Source: Nitrospira sp. (GTDB lineage: Bacteria; Nitrospirota; Nitrospiria; Nitrospirales; Nitrospiraceae). Taken from it: a stretch of DNA of 64,000 nt. The stretch spans positions 3,307,501 to 3,371,500 of the forward strand of contig BQWY01000001.1 of the NCBI GenBank assembly GCA_036984305.1. Direction: 5' to 3'. A program made the translations under genes and the position numbers. Shown here one piece after another: positions 54,274 to 63,088 of this stretch (within the stretch, counting starts at the first letter, position 1; each line of letters starts with the position of its first letter). Under the pieces are notes generated by a model. It saw nothing but the letters and a program-made list of their open reading frames with translations. It ran no database searches and had not been told where the DNA came from.

Positions 54274-55017
54274 GTGGGCGTCACGGACTATAACCATATC
54301 GCTCGGCAATACCAGAAGGCCAAGAAACACCTCTGGCGTACACGGATCGAAGTCTATTCGTTCATGAGGCTGCTCGGGGACGTACAGGATAAGGCCGTCC
54401 TCGACGTGGCATGTGGTGAAGGGTACCTGACGCGCAGGATTCGCCATGCTGGAGCCGCCGAGGTCGTGGGCATCGATATCTCGGAGCGTATGATCGACTT
54501 GGCCAAAGCCCAGGAAGCCGCGGATCCGCTCGGGATTACCTATCGCGTGGAAGACGCGCGCGAGGCAGCCCCAGAGCGACAATTCGACGTGGCGATATCA
54601 GGATGGCTGCTTGACTATGCCGGTACGCGTGCGGAATTGGCGGCCATGTGCCGAGGCTTGGCGCGCAGTCTCAAACCGGGTGGCCGATTCGTCACGGTGA
54701 TGACCAATCCCGCTCTCTACCATATTCACATTCCCGACTATCGCAAGTATGGCTTTACGATCGCTCGGGACGCGCACGCCCGTGACGGCGCACCGATCCG
54801 TATCACGACCTATCTGGACAACGGCACATTCGACATCGAAAACTACTACCTCCCAATCGAATCATACGCGACGGCATTCGAGGAAGCAGGCTTCGTCCAT
54901 TTCAGCGTCCATCCGCTGGAACTGGCCCCAGACCCGGAAGGAGCAGACGACCGCCAGTTTTGGGCCGATTTTCTCGCTTCTCCTCCTTTTATCCTGATCG
55001 ACTGTGACAAACGGTGA
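54274..55017 (+). CDS. Class I SAM-dependent methyltransferase
   Basis: A 247-residue methyltransferase. Motif I AVLDVACGEGYLTRRIRHAG, motif II VVGIDISERMIDLAK and post-motif FDVAISGWLLDYAGTRAEL. The C-terminal half is family-specific, with HIHIPDYRKYGFTIARD. Substrate unknown; small-molecule methyltransferases of this type are common near secondary metabolism. GTG at 54274 follows CGGAGAA. Confidence 0.9.
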   Translation: MGVTDYNHIARQYQKAKKHLWRTRIEVYSFMRLLGDVQDKAVLDVACGEGYLTRRIRHAGAAEVVGIDISERMIDLAKAQEAADPLGITYRVEDAREAAPERQFDVAISGWLLDYAGTRAELAAMCRGLARSLKPGGRFVTVMTNPALYHIHIPDYRKYGFTIARDAHARDGAPIRITTYLDNGTFDIENYYLPIESYATAFEEAGFVHFSVHPLELAPDPEGADDRQFWADFLASPPFILIDCDKR

Positions 55018-55040
55018 AGCGCTTCCGCCGGCCCGCTCTG

Positions 55041-55634
55041 TTAGTGCGCCGACGGCGGCGTCGAAGTGGCGGTGGGGTATGGAATGAACCGGCAATGAGC
55101 GTTCATGACCTCGATGACCTTTTGCTGCTTGTCAATCTGGGCCTGCGTGCCGTCTCGTGGAATGTTGTTCCATTCCTGGACGTCATTCTGCAATTGCTGC
55201 CAGAGCGTATCGTACGCCTTGCGATAGAATTCCGGTGTCGCGCCTTCTCTCGCCATCGTCGGCTGCACACCCGACGCCACACCCGCCCCGGCGCTGAACA
55301 ACGCCGCCGTCGATGCATTGGCGGCACTGGCCGCCAGCAGTGCGCTTCCAGCCGCGCCGAGCGCAGCACCCAGGACCGCGATCCCGATCAGCCAGTAACT
55401 GAGGCCTCGTTGGTCCTGCCTGATGCCTTGGAGCTGCGCCTGACAGTAATCGATCACCGTATTGTAGTCGTCGGTCTGGTCCTTGAACTTTTGTAGGCTC
55501 TCTGCGGTGGTCCCTTGAGAGACGGGCGTGTACGTGGAGGCCTTACCCATTTTCGGCGGACTCGAGCAGGCCTGAACGAGAAAGGCGGCGATCGTGATCC
55601 ACACGGTGAAAGAGACTGCGACACTTCGCAACAT
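55041..55634 (-). CDS. Hypothetical lipoprotein with one Gly/Ala-rich TM hairpin
   Basis: A 197-residue protein with a lipoprotein signal (FLVQACSS, Cys near residue 23) and an Ala/Gly-rich hydrophobic segment at about 80-125 (IAVLGAALGAAGSALLAASA) that could be a membrane hairpin. A soluble C-terminal helix bundle (EFYRKAYDTLWQQLQNDVQE) follows. ATG at 55634 has AAGGTG upstream. Function unknown. Confidence 0.72.
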   Translation of the reverse strand: MLRSVAVSFTVWITIAAFLVQACSSPPKMGKASTYTPVSQGTTAESLQKFKDQTDDYNTVIDYCQAQLQGIRQDQRGLSYWLIGIAVLGAALGAAGSALLAASAANASTAALFSAGAGVASGVQPTMAREGATPEFYRKAYDTLWQQLQNDVQEWNNIPRDGTQAQIDKQQKVIEVMNAHCRFIPYPTATSTPPSAH

Positions 55635-55782
55635 GGCACCTTCGACGATAGCGATCTGATACGCGTGCGAGCGAGGGAGGTCTACACGGGATAACACGGG
55701 GACGACCAGGGGGTCCGCCCAGGTTCACACGGACTCTCGTGCTGTCCGCAATGCCGGCACGTAGGTTGATAAGCATGCCATC

Positions 55783-56418
55783 CTAAGGTGGAATGCCCCC
55801 GAACTCTCCTTGAATGCCGCCGGGCGCTTCGAGCACGTAATTCGGATCGATAAAGTACTCCCACACTCCATCTTGCGCCCCGCTCATGCCCCAGCCTCGG
55901 ACGTACAAGAGCGCCAGCACCGGCTCATTGCCAAGTTGCGTGAGTCCGGTGACGCGGCCCACCACCGTCACACGCGCCCAGCGATGATATCCACGGGGCA
56001 TTTTCCCCTTGGCCACCGTGATCCAGTAGCGGCCGCCCTCCGGACCCTGCGGATCGGCCGGACGATGCGGCATATAATCCTGATCCAACGGTCGGTTGGT
56101 CAGCCGGATGAGGAGATGGTCCTCGCGTTCATCTTCCTCGACGATCGTGCCGCCGAGCATCGCCACTTTCCCTCGATATCGTTCCGGATCGGAGGCCAGC
56201 GTCGTGAGCGTCAATCCGGGTTCGGCCATCTTCACATACTTCCGCGGCATCGAACTACAGCCCCAGAGCAACCCGATCGTCCCGATCACCAACACCACCA
56301 GGATGGAGACGCAACGCGAGCGTCGTCCGCGCATTGACCCATACATGAGGTGCCGTTCATTCCTCGCATGGCGGGCCACGCCATGCCGATCCGTCCGCGC
56401 GTACCATTTCACCTGCAT
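55783..56418 (-). CDS. Slp-family outer-membrane lipoprotein-like protein
   Basis: About 211 residues. A hydrophobic signal ending in LLWGCSS is followed by a Slp-like domain: LTTLASDPERYRGKVAMLGG and YWITVAKGKMPRGYHRWARV. Slp proteins are starvation-inducible outer-membrane lipoproteins. ATG at 56418 has GGAGG upstream but leaves an n-region of over 30 residues before the signal core; an in-frame ATG at 56346 would give a normal signal peptide but lacks a ribosome site. Start is therefore uncertain. Confidence 0.8.
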   Translation of the reverse strand: MQVKWYARTDRHGVARHARNERHLMYGSMRGRRSRCVSILVVLVIGTIGLLWGCSSMPRKYVKMAEPGLTLTTLASDPERYRGKVAMLGGTIVEEDEREDHLLIRLTNRPLDQDYMPHRPADPQGPEGGRYWITVAKGKMPRGYHRWARVTVVGRVTGLTQLGNEPVLALLYVRGWGMSGAQDGVWEYFIDPNYVLEAPGGIQGEFGGIPP

Positions 56419-56443
56419 CGAATGGTCCTCCGTCGGCAATCGA

Positions 56444-57598
56444 CTAGCGCTCGAATCCATAGCTCAGTCCGAAAATGATCGAGCTATCGACTTCTTTCTT
56501 GCCTTGCACAGGATTGGAATTGAACCGGATGTCGTATTCAAAGTTGAACGAGAGGTCTCCATAGATATTCACCCTGATGCCTTGCTGCGCGTCTATGCGC
56601 AAGGCCCCATGATCATCGAGATCACGGTATCCCTTGTGATCGTGAAACAGATTCACACGCCCTCCGGGCAGGTCCCGATACCAATGCACAAACCACGAGG
56701 CTGACGGCACGACCGTCGACGGCTCAGGCCTGAACTTCTGGTAGACGAGACTCGGCCCCACTCCGATCGACAGCGTACGATCCGCCCGGTCGTAAAAGTA
56801 ATAGCCAGGGGCCAGCGTCGTCGTGCTCCGGAGTGTGAGCAACTGAAACTTGTCCGTCTCTTCCAGAATTTGTCCGGAGATGAAGAATCGTCGTGACAGG
56901 AGATAATCATACGAAGCTGACAGGGAGCCGTTTTCAGCCGCCAATTCCCCATTGGCTTCACCGCGGTTGAACTTCCCGCTCATCTGCACGCGATGCCATT
57001 GTTGCCGAAGAATGTACGTGGCGGACACATTGAGGGCGCTCGTATTCGAATTTCCGGACGCATGGTTGCCACCCAGATTGAAATTTCCTCTCTGGTAGGG
57101 GGCTGTCACGCCGATGGACTTCACGTACTCCATGGGAAGGGGGCCGTCGGCGGACAACTCTTTCACGATCACGTGATCTCCATCGCGCTCTCCGGCCTCT
57201 TCGGGAATCTCCACGTCTCGGTGCACCGTCACCGACAGCGGCTCGGCCGGCTGAATATGCTGAATTTCTCCCCAACCAATTTTGATCGTTCCCGAATGTT
57301 GTGTCGCAATCTCGAGCTCGTCAGACTCCATGGAACGGATCTTTCCCGTAATGCGATCGCCGTTCTTGAGGATGACGACATCGTCTTTGGCATCGACCTG
57401 AGCGGGAGTGCCAACCCACATCATCATGAGGACAAGCCAGAAGACGACTCGCGTGCACGAAGCCTCGATCCTCCTGTGCGGTTCGACGCGCGTCAGGAAA
57501 AGGAATCGGCTCCCCCCAGGACTCACGGCGCGGGCGCATCCTGACCGTCGAGGTCCGGCCATCCGCCCCATCAAAACCCCATGCCAATCAACCTTCAA
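56444..57598 (-). CDS. DUF481 outer-membrane protein
   Basis: A protein of up to 384 residues with a C-terminal DUF481 (YdiY) beta-barrel: GNFNLGGNHASGNSNTSAL, FNRGEANGELAAENGSLSAS, IGVGPSLVYQKF and a final FGLSYGFER with a terminal aromatic-charged motif. Residues about 75-140 (VVILKNGDRITGKIRSMESD) form a small strand-rich domain seen before DUF481. The frame starts with TTG 57598; a signal-like segment begins near residue 50 (RVVFWLVLMMMWVG), so the true start is likely further in. It lies 26 bp from the Slp-like gene on the same strand. Confidence 0.82.
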   Translation of the reverse strand: MKVDWHGVLMGRMAGPRRSGCARAVSPGGSRFLFLTRVEPHRRIEASCTRVVFWLVLMMMWVGTPAQVDAKDDVVILKNGDRITGKIRSMESDELEIATQHSGTIKIGWGEIQHIQPAEPLSVTVHRDVEIPEEAGERDGDHVIVKELSADGPLPMEYVKSIGVTAPYQRGNFNLGGNHASGNSNTSALNVSATYILRQQWHRVQMSGKFNRGEANGELAAENGSLSASYDYLLSRRFFISGQILEETDKFQLLTLRSTTTLAPGYYFYDRADRTLSIGVGPSLVYQKFRPEPSTVVPSASWFVHWYRDLPGGRVNLFHDHKGYRDLDDHGALRIDAQQGIRVNIYGDLSFNFEYDIRFNSNPVQGKKEVDSSIIFGLSYGFER

Positions 57599-57769
57599 AG
57601 ATGGAACCTAAAAGAGATTCCCGATGACAGGGCGTCCCAGCACTACCTTTTCAATCATCTGGACTAGTGCAATGGCCCGCATGGCTTGCTCTGTGCACTG
57701 ATGGAGCATCCTTGTCTCATGTTTGCTGGGGCAAACGCCAGTGGAAGGTCACGGAATGTTGCGCCCTGG

Positions 57770-58744
57770 TCAGAGATGGGCCAAACCTGACGGCTCGACA
57801 TGATGACGGACGACATACCGGCCGGCGAAACCCGCGTGAGGGAGCATACGCTGCAGGCCCCAGTCGGGATAATTGAAGGCGTCAGACGCACAGGTCATCG
57901 GTTCGATGGCCAGCGCTCTGCGTGCCGCGGACGCAATTGCGTCGCCTGTGTACACGACCACGGCGGAGAAGGATCGGTCCATGACGACATCGATCACTCG
58001 ACCGGTCACGGGATTGCGCAGTGACGCCGTCGCGGCACCCTCTCGATCCCGTTCCAGCTGCACATAACAGTGATTGAAGCGGCGAACACCGATCGGTCTA
58101 TCCCCACGAAAGTCCCACTCGGTCCCGGCAACCGGAATCACGCTGCCCGTCGGGACCAGCCGCTCGTTCGATTCCAGATAGCCGGCTCCGGGAATCCTAA
58201 TCCATGCATCATCGACAAATTCTGTGCCGACGGTAAAGTAGGGATGAAAACCAACGCCCACCGGTGCCGCCTGCGTGCCGACGTTCGTTACCTCGAATGC
58301 GCAGGACAAGCCTGCGTCGCTCACGGCATAGGTCACGCGAACGACCAGTGAGAACGGATAACCCTTGCAGCCATACTCCTCGGCCTCGAGACGAATCTGG
58401 AACTCGGCTTCTGCACGCTCGGCCCGAAGCACCCGCCACGGCAAGTTCCTCACGAAGCCGTGAATCGCGTTTGGACCTTCTTTGTCATTGCGCTCGAGTT
58501 GGTATACGTGGCCGTCGAACGTATAGCGGCCGTCGGCAATGCGGCCCGGGAAGGGAATCAGCACATCCCCTTGGCCGCCTTTCTTTTGCGAGCCGCCCGA
58601 ATATCCCCATACGAGATCGGTCTCCCCGCCGTCGGCGCCAACGAAGAAGTACCGCCGCAAGGCCCCGCCCCACGGCGATACCACCGCACGCCGGTTCCCG
58701 AATGCGAGCGTGATTTCGGAATCCGAGGTGATGGGCGGCGTCAT
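57770..58744 (-). CDS. Aldose 1-epimerase family protein
   Basis: About 324 residues of the galactose mutarotase fold: GGALRRYFFVGADGGETDLV, NAIHGFVRNLPWRV (with the catalytic His), PVGVGFHPYFTVG (second His) and SAVVVYTGDAIASAARRALAIEP (with the Glu). It interconverts sugar anomers. The start is taken as ATG 58744; ATG 58771 is an upstream option. TATACT on the minus strand (58753-58758) lies 8 bp before this ATG, so the mRNA could be leaderless. Confidence 0.88.
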   Translation of the reverse strand: MTPPITSDSEITLAFGNRRAVVSPWGGALRRYFFVGADGGETDLVWGYSGGSQKKGGQGDVLIPFPGRIADGRYTFDGHVYQLERNDKEGPNAIHGFVRNLPWRVLRAERAEAEFQIRLEAEEYGCKGYPFSLVVRVTYAVSDAGLSCAFEVTNVGTQAAPVGVGFHPYFTVGTEFVDDAWIRIPGAGYLESNERLVPTGSVIPVAGTEWDFRGDRPIGVRRFNHCYVQLERDREGAATASLRNPVTGRVIDVVMDRSFSAVVVYTGDAIASAARRALAIEPMTCASDAFNYPDWGLQRMLPHAGFAGRYVVRHHVEPSGLAHL

Positions 58745-58895
58745 CGAGCGGGAGTATAGCAGCTTCGCCATGATGTCGTTCAATGAAAGCCGAAGGAGAG
58801 AGATTGTGCGGAGGTTTGCCGAAGGCTAGACTGTGCCCCCATGGATGAGCCGCACGACCGTGTGCCGCAGCTGACTGCTGAGAGAGGAGTTTCCG

Positions 58896-59681
58896 ATGTT
58901 CGAATGGCTGATGAATCCCGAGGATTGGATTGCACTGGGCACCCTGACCGCGCTCGAGATCGTCCTCGGCATCGACAATATTATATTCATCGCCGTGCTC
59001 GTCGGCCGGCTACCCGAGGGACAACGGGCCCTAGCCAGGCGACTGGGGTTGGGCCTGGCCATGCTGGCACGGCTCGGACTCTTGTTTTCGATCTCCTGGG
59101 TCATGACCTTGACGACCACGTGGTTCACACTCATCGGGAACGAGATTTCAGGGCGCGATCTGATCCTCATCGGCGGAGGGCTCTTTCTTCTCGCCAAAGC
59201 CACCAGAGAAATCCACGTGAGCCTGGAAGGTGTTGAAGAAGTCGGATCTGCAGCGGTTGTCGGCAGCTTGGGCATGGCGCTCGTCCAAATTGCCCTGCTT
59301 GATATCGTGTTCTCTCTGGATTCCGTGATCACGGCGGTGGGGCTGGTCGACCAGGTGTCGATCATGGCCGTCGCCATCATCCTCGCGGTCGTGGTCATGC
59401 TCATGGCCGCAAACTCCATCGGCGAGTTTGTCGAGGCACATCCCACCATCAAGATTCTCGCGCTCTCCTTTCTGATACTGGTGGGCGTCACACTCATGGT
59501 AGAGGGCTTCGATGTGCATGTGCCCAAGGGATACATCTACTTTGCCATGGCATTTTCGGTCAGCGTCGAAATGCTCAACATCCGCATGCGTAAACGACGT
59601 GCCGCCGCCGTCCGCTTGCACAGCAAGTATGCGAGAAGCTCCCGGTCGGACACGAGGAATCCGAATGACATGGCGGGGTAA
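58896..59681 (+). CDS. TerC/Alx-family membrane protein
   Basis: A 261-residue membrane protein of the TerC group (LEIVLGIDNIIFIAVLVGRL; VQIALLDIVFSLDSVITAVG; GYIYFAMAFSVSVEMLNIRM). About 7 TM helices. TerC proteins act in tellurite resistance or Mn2+ and alkaline-pH adaptation; which applies here is unknown. ATG at 58896 follows GAGAGGAG. The small membrane gene at 59736 follows on the same strand. Confidence 0.92.
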   Translation: MFEWLMNPEDWIALGTLTALEIVLGIDNIIFIAVLVGRLPEGQRALARRLGLGLAMLARLGLLFSISWVMTLTTTWFTLIGNEISGRDLILIGGGLFLLAKATREIHVSLEGVEEVGSAAVVGSLGMALVQIALLDIVFSLDSVITAVGLVDQVSIMAVAIILAVVVMLMAANSIGEFVEAHPTIKILALSFLILVGVTLMVEGFDVHVPKGYIYFAMAFSVSVEMLNIRMRKRRAAAVRLHSKYARSSRSDTRNPNDMAG

Positions 59682-59735
59682 GAGTCGCTGGAACGACTGG
59701 TCTCTCCCTGCCGTTCATATCGCGATCACACTGTC

Positions 59736-60128
59736 GTGAACGCAGTCATGCCGGCACTCACCTATTTCTTCGTCGTCTTCGGGGCGGGGTTTCTATTGGG
59801 CACTGCCCGTGTCCTTGTGGTGGTCCCGTTCCTCGGCGAACGCGTGGCGGAACTTTCCGAAATGCCGCTCATGCTGGGGGTCATTGTGGTGACGGCACGA
59901 TGGATTGTGCGATCTCGACTTCCGGATCGATCGCCCGTCACGGCATTGCTCGTGGGTATGATCGCGGCAGGATTCATCTTGACGGCCGACTTGGGGATCG
60001 GCGTGTTGCTGAGAGGAATGACAGCGAGTGAGGTGTTTCTCGCGCGCGATCCCATTGCCGGTACCGCCTATTACGTTGCTGTTCTGACATTCGCCCTGCT
60101 GCCATGGCTGTTCTCACACAACCGCTAA
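59736..60128 (+). CDS. Small membrane protein, 4 TM helices
   Basis: A 130-residue protein with four hydrophobic helices (FFVVFGAGFLLGTARVLVVV; PLMLGVIVVTARWIV; ALLVGMIAAGFILTADLGIG; YYVAVLTFALLPWLF). Resembles unnamed DUF membrane proteins of environmental bacteria. GTG at 59736; in-frame ATG at 59748. Unknown function. Confidence 0.7.
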   Translation: MNAVMPALTYFFVVFGAGFLLGTARVLVVVPFLGERVAELSEMPLMLGVIVVTARWIVRSRLPDRSPVTALLVGMIAAGFILTADLGIGVLLRGMTASEVFLARDPIAGTAYYVAVLTFALLPWLFSHNR

Positions 60129-60322
60129 TCTCGGGGATACGTCGACCGCGCGAACAGACGGCCGGGAGCGATAGACCCCCTCCGGACTCGTATCTTCTCG
60201 TGATTGACTCGACCATCCGCCTGTGCTCCTATGCGATTGGGTTTCGGCCCGCCCCACGACAGCTGGCCGACGGGCACATGCGCGGGGCCGGCGCCATTGC
60301 CTGAACGGTTCGTTCCTCCACC

Positions 60323-61762
60323 ATGACTCGAGCCCCACAGACGTCTCCACCTCGGTCACCCACCACCGACTGGCTGTTGTTCGGGGGACTCTATCTCTTC
60401 GAACTCCTGGCCCTCCTGGCCCTCCTGGCCCTCTATAGGACGGGACCTCATGCCACACACCTGGCATTCCTACAGAGCCTGTCCGGACTGCTCTTCCTCG
60501 GATCCACCCTGAGCTGTATCTCGCTCGGCACCATGCTTGTCATGCTCGCCGTCCGCAATTCTCGGAACGGATCGAATCGCTGGCTGTTTGCGCTCGTCAC
60601 CAACCTCGTCGTCGTCGGGAGCGTGATTGTGATCACCGAGGTCGTGCTGAGACTCGCCGTTACCCAACGCGGAATCGGCAAAGAGCTGAACGGCCGACTG
60701 CTCTATCCAAGACAATGGGAGCAGGTGGCCGCACGGTACCAAGGTATTTTGGAACAGGCTCGCATGCAGCCACCCTACGATGTGGCCCATCCATTGTTGG
60801 GGTGGACTATTGCTCCGAGCCGGACGAGCGCCAACGGGCTCTACAAAAGCAGCGTGGAAGGCTTACGAAGCCCCGAAGCCGGTGTCGCGCTCCGTTCGAT
60901 CGAGACCGATTGTCGCGTCGCCTTGCTGGGAGATTCGTTCACCTTCGGCGAGCACGTCCCCTATGAACAGACCTGGGCTCATTTTCTGGATAGCGCCTTG
61001 GGTCCGGCGTGCCAGGTTCTCAATTTCGGTGTCGGCGGGTATGGGATTGACCAGATGTATCTTCGTTACACCGAGGAGGCGCGCGGCTGGTCGCCGAACG
61101 TCGTCGTGTTCGCCTTCATTGACCACGATGTCTTTCGGGCACTGGGCATCTACAGCTTCCTCATGTTCCCCGGCGGTGCCATGCCGTTTACCAAGCCGCG
61201 CTTCGTGCTCGACAACGATGACCTGCGGTTGCTGAATCTCCCCCTGATTTCCAGCGATGAGATCTTTCGCATGCCTTCGATACGCGATCTGCCGTTTATC
61301 GAGTACGACTGGGAATATCGCGCCACCGAATGGGACAGGCCGGGCTGGGAATGGTCAACGCGGCTCTATGGGTTCCGGTTGCTGACGTCCCTCTACCCCC
61401 TGTACGAACCCGCACGTTCCGAAATAGCGTCGGAGCAGCTCTTCGGGATCGGTCGGCAAATCTTTCGTCGATTTTGGGGCGAGGCGCTCGCCGATGGCAC
61501 CGTTCCGCTGATGATATATTTGCCGTCGGAAAGGGACTTTGAACAAGCCCCGACGTGGGACCCCGTCGGCGTGAGACTTCTGCGTGAACTGAATATTCCA
61601 CACGTCGATCTTCGCCCCTGCATGCGGCAGGTCGGCGTCGAGGACATGTTTCGCCCTCCGCAACTCGGCGGACATTATTCCGAGGCCGGCAACAGGCGGG
61701 TGTCCACCTGCCTGTTGGACACGGTCCGTGCCATGGTTAGCACATCGACGGCCGCTTCCTGA
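60323..61762 (+). CDS. Membrane-anchored SGNH/GDSL hydrolase-like protein
   Basis: A 479-residue protein: two or three N-terminal TM helices (about 18-115), then an SGNH fold: block I LLGDSFTFGEHVPYEQTWAH, NFGVGGYGIDQMYLRYTEEA and the C-terminal GGHYSEAGNRRV (catalytic His, with Gly where Asp is usual in block V). Such proteins modify cell-surface polysaccharides (acyl-transfer or deacylation) or are orphan esterases. A 27-bp tandem repeat near its start encodes part of the first TM helix. ATG at 60323, weak ribosome site. Catalytic Asp loss makes activity uncertain. Confidence 0.82.
   Translation: MTRAPQTSPPRSPTTDWLLFGGLYLFELLALLALLALYRTGPHATHLAFLQSLSGLLFLGSTLSCISLGTMLVMLAVRNSRNGSNRWLFALVTNLVVVGSVIVITEVVLRLAVTQRGIGKELNGRLLYPRQWEQVAARYQGILEQARMQPPYDVAHPLLGWTIAPSRTSANGLYKSSVEGLRSPEAGVALRSIETDCRVALLGDSFTFGEHVPYEQTWAHFLDSALGPACQVLNFGVGGYGIDQMYLRYTEEARGWSPNVVVFAFIDHDVFRALGIYSFLMFPGGAMPFTKPRFVLDNDDLRLLNLPLISSDEIFRMPSIRDLPFIEYDWEYRATEWDRPGWEWSTRLYGFRLLTSLYPLYEPARSEIASEQLFGIGRQIFRRFWGEALADGTVPLMIYLPSERDFEQAPTWDPVGVRLLRELNIPHVDLRPCMRQVGVEDMFRPPQLGGHYSEAGNRRVSTCLLDTVRAMVSTSTAAS
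60404..60430 (+). repeat. Three tandem 9-bp repeats in the SGNH gene
   Basis: CTCCTGGCC occurs three times in a row. Each unit is three codons and adds Leu-Ala-Leu type residues to the first TM helix, so copy changes would alter helix length without breaking the frame. Confidence 0.7.
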
Positions 61763-61984
61763 GCGTCGACCTCTACCCGGAATCCAGGGGGCATCATCCG
61801 CCGAGAGCGCCATCTCCTCGGCCCCACTGTAGAGCATCCGCCACGGACTTGTAGCGGACACCGCTCCAGCCAAGCCGTCTCCGGTCACACTTTGTTACAA
61901 ACTCTTACAGGATGGAAAAGATCCCTCTCGTCCAGTCCGTGTAGAGTGAGGCATGGACGTTTACCACTCACAGGGAGGTTGTGT

Positions 61985-62503
61985 ATGACTCGCTCGATGC
62001 TCACGAAAGGCAGCGCATTGGTGTTCGCGCTCTTCATGGTAACCGCCGGGTCGCTGATTCCTAGGGCGTCATGGGCCGATGGGGGCCACGGTCACCGTCA
62101 TGGCCACGGCTCGCGGCACGATGCCGGGTCCTTCATCTGGCATGTCCTCCAGGCCAAAGAGGCCCTCGCTCTCACCGACGACCAGGAGATGAAGCTCCGC
62201 ACCATCGGCATCACCTACAAGAAGGCGCGTGTCACCAAGACCGCCGAGATGGAATTGGCCGAAATAGACATGCACCAACTGTTGCACGAGAAGCCGATCA
62301 AGCATGAGGCCGTCGAGCCCGCGATCCGGAAGGTCTACGCGCTGAAGGCCGACTTGCGGATCGCCTCGGTGCACGCTCGTGAAGAGGCGAAAGCCGTGTT
62401 GACGCCCGAACAACAACAGAAGCTGCGGAGCCTTCACAAAGAAAAGCATGGCGCGATGGCGGGCGGACAGGAGAAGAGCTGCAAGGAGTCGGAACGGAGC
62501 TAA
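61985..62503 (+). CDS. Spy/CpxP-like periplasmic protein
   Basis: A 172-residue periplasmic protein with a signal peptide (core ALVFALFMVTAGSLI) and a His-rich start to the mature part (GGHGHRHGHGSRHD), which may bind metals. The helical domain (EALALTDDQEMKLRTIGITY, then VLTPEQQQKLRSLHKE) has the LTxxQ-type motifs of Spy/CpxP chaperones. ATG at 61985 has GGGAGG upstream; longer frame starts are rejected. First gene of the run towards the response regulator. Confidence 0.86.
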   Translation: MTRSMLTKGSALVFALFMVTAGSLIPRASWADGGHGHRHGHGSRHDAGSFIWHVLQAKEALALTDDQEMKLRTIGITYKKARVTKTAEMELAEIDMHQLLHEKPIKHEAVEPAIRKVYALKADLRIASVHAREEAKAVLTPEQQQKLRSLHKEKHGAMAGGQEKSCKESERS

Positions 62504-62541
62504 GTGTCCACCACGGGAGGAGCCGACACAAGGAGGATGTC

Positions 62542-63003
62542 ATGAAACTGCCGAGTCTCATCGGAACCGTCATCATAATAGGGGGAGTGCTGCTCGGGCT
62601 CGTGGCACTCCCCGCCTGCCATCGCCACCACACGCCCGCGGAGCGCGCGGATTGGATGGCACACAAGATCGCGAAGGAACTGGATCTCAATGACGCCCAG
62701 AAAGCAAAGCTGGAAGCCCTGAAACTGGAAGTGCTCACGGCCCGAACACAGATCGCCAGCGAACGGGACGCTGTTGCGAATGAGTTACTGAGCCAGGTGC
62801 GATCCGACCGCTTGGATGAGGCGAAGTTGCTGGACCTCTTCGAGCAACACCAGACCCTCAAAGCGCGTGTTGCTCCCGGCATTATCGCGAAGGCGGCCGA
62901 GTTTCACGCGTCGCTGACGCCTCGACAAAAGGAAGAAGCCGCGGAGCATCTGCAGCACTTCCGCGAGCGCATGCAGGACCGTCATCACGATGCTAAAATG
63001 TGA
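62542..63003 (+). CDS. Spy/CpxP-like lipoprotein
   Basis: A 153-residue protein, the second Spy/LTxxQ-like one. Lipobox LPAC with Cys near residue 26; mature helical part (KELDLNDAQKAKLEALKLEV; SLTPRQKEEAAEHLQHFRER). AAGGAGG precedes ATG 62542. CpxP-like proteins typically damp their own two-component system; the response regulator gene follows 85 bp downstream, which fits that logic. Confidence 0.86.
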   Translation: MKLPSLIGTVIIIGGVLLGLVALPACHRHHTPAERADWMAHKIAKELDLNDAQKAKLEALKLEVLTARTQIASERDAVANELLSQVRSDRLDEAKLLDLFEQHQTLKARVAPGIIAKAAEFHASLTPRQKEEAAEHLQHFRERMQDRHHDAKM

Positions 63004-63088
63004 CGGGGGCGTCGCCGTGTCGACGGTATCGGCGGGGCGAGGGATCGTAGGGGCCTCCCTCGCCCCGCCGGCGCCTCTAGTTCGGCCT

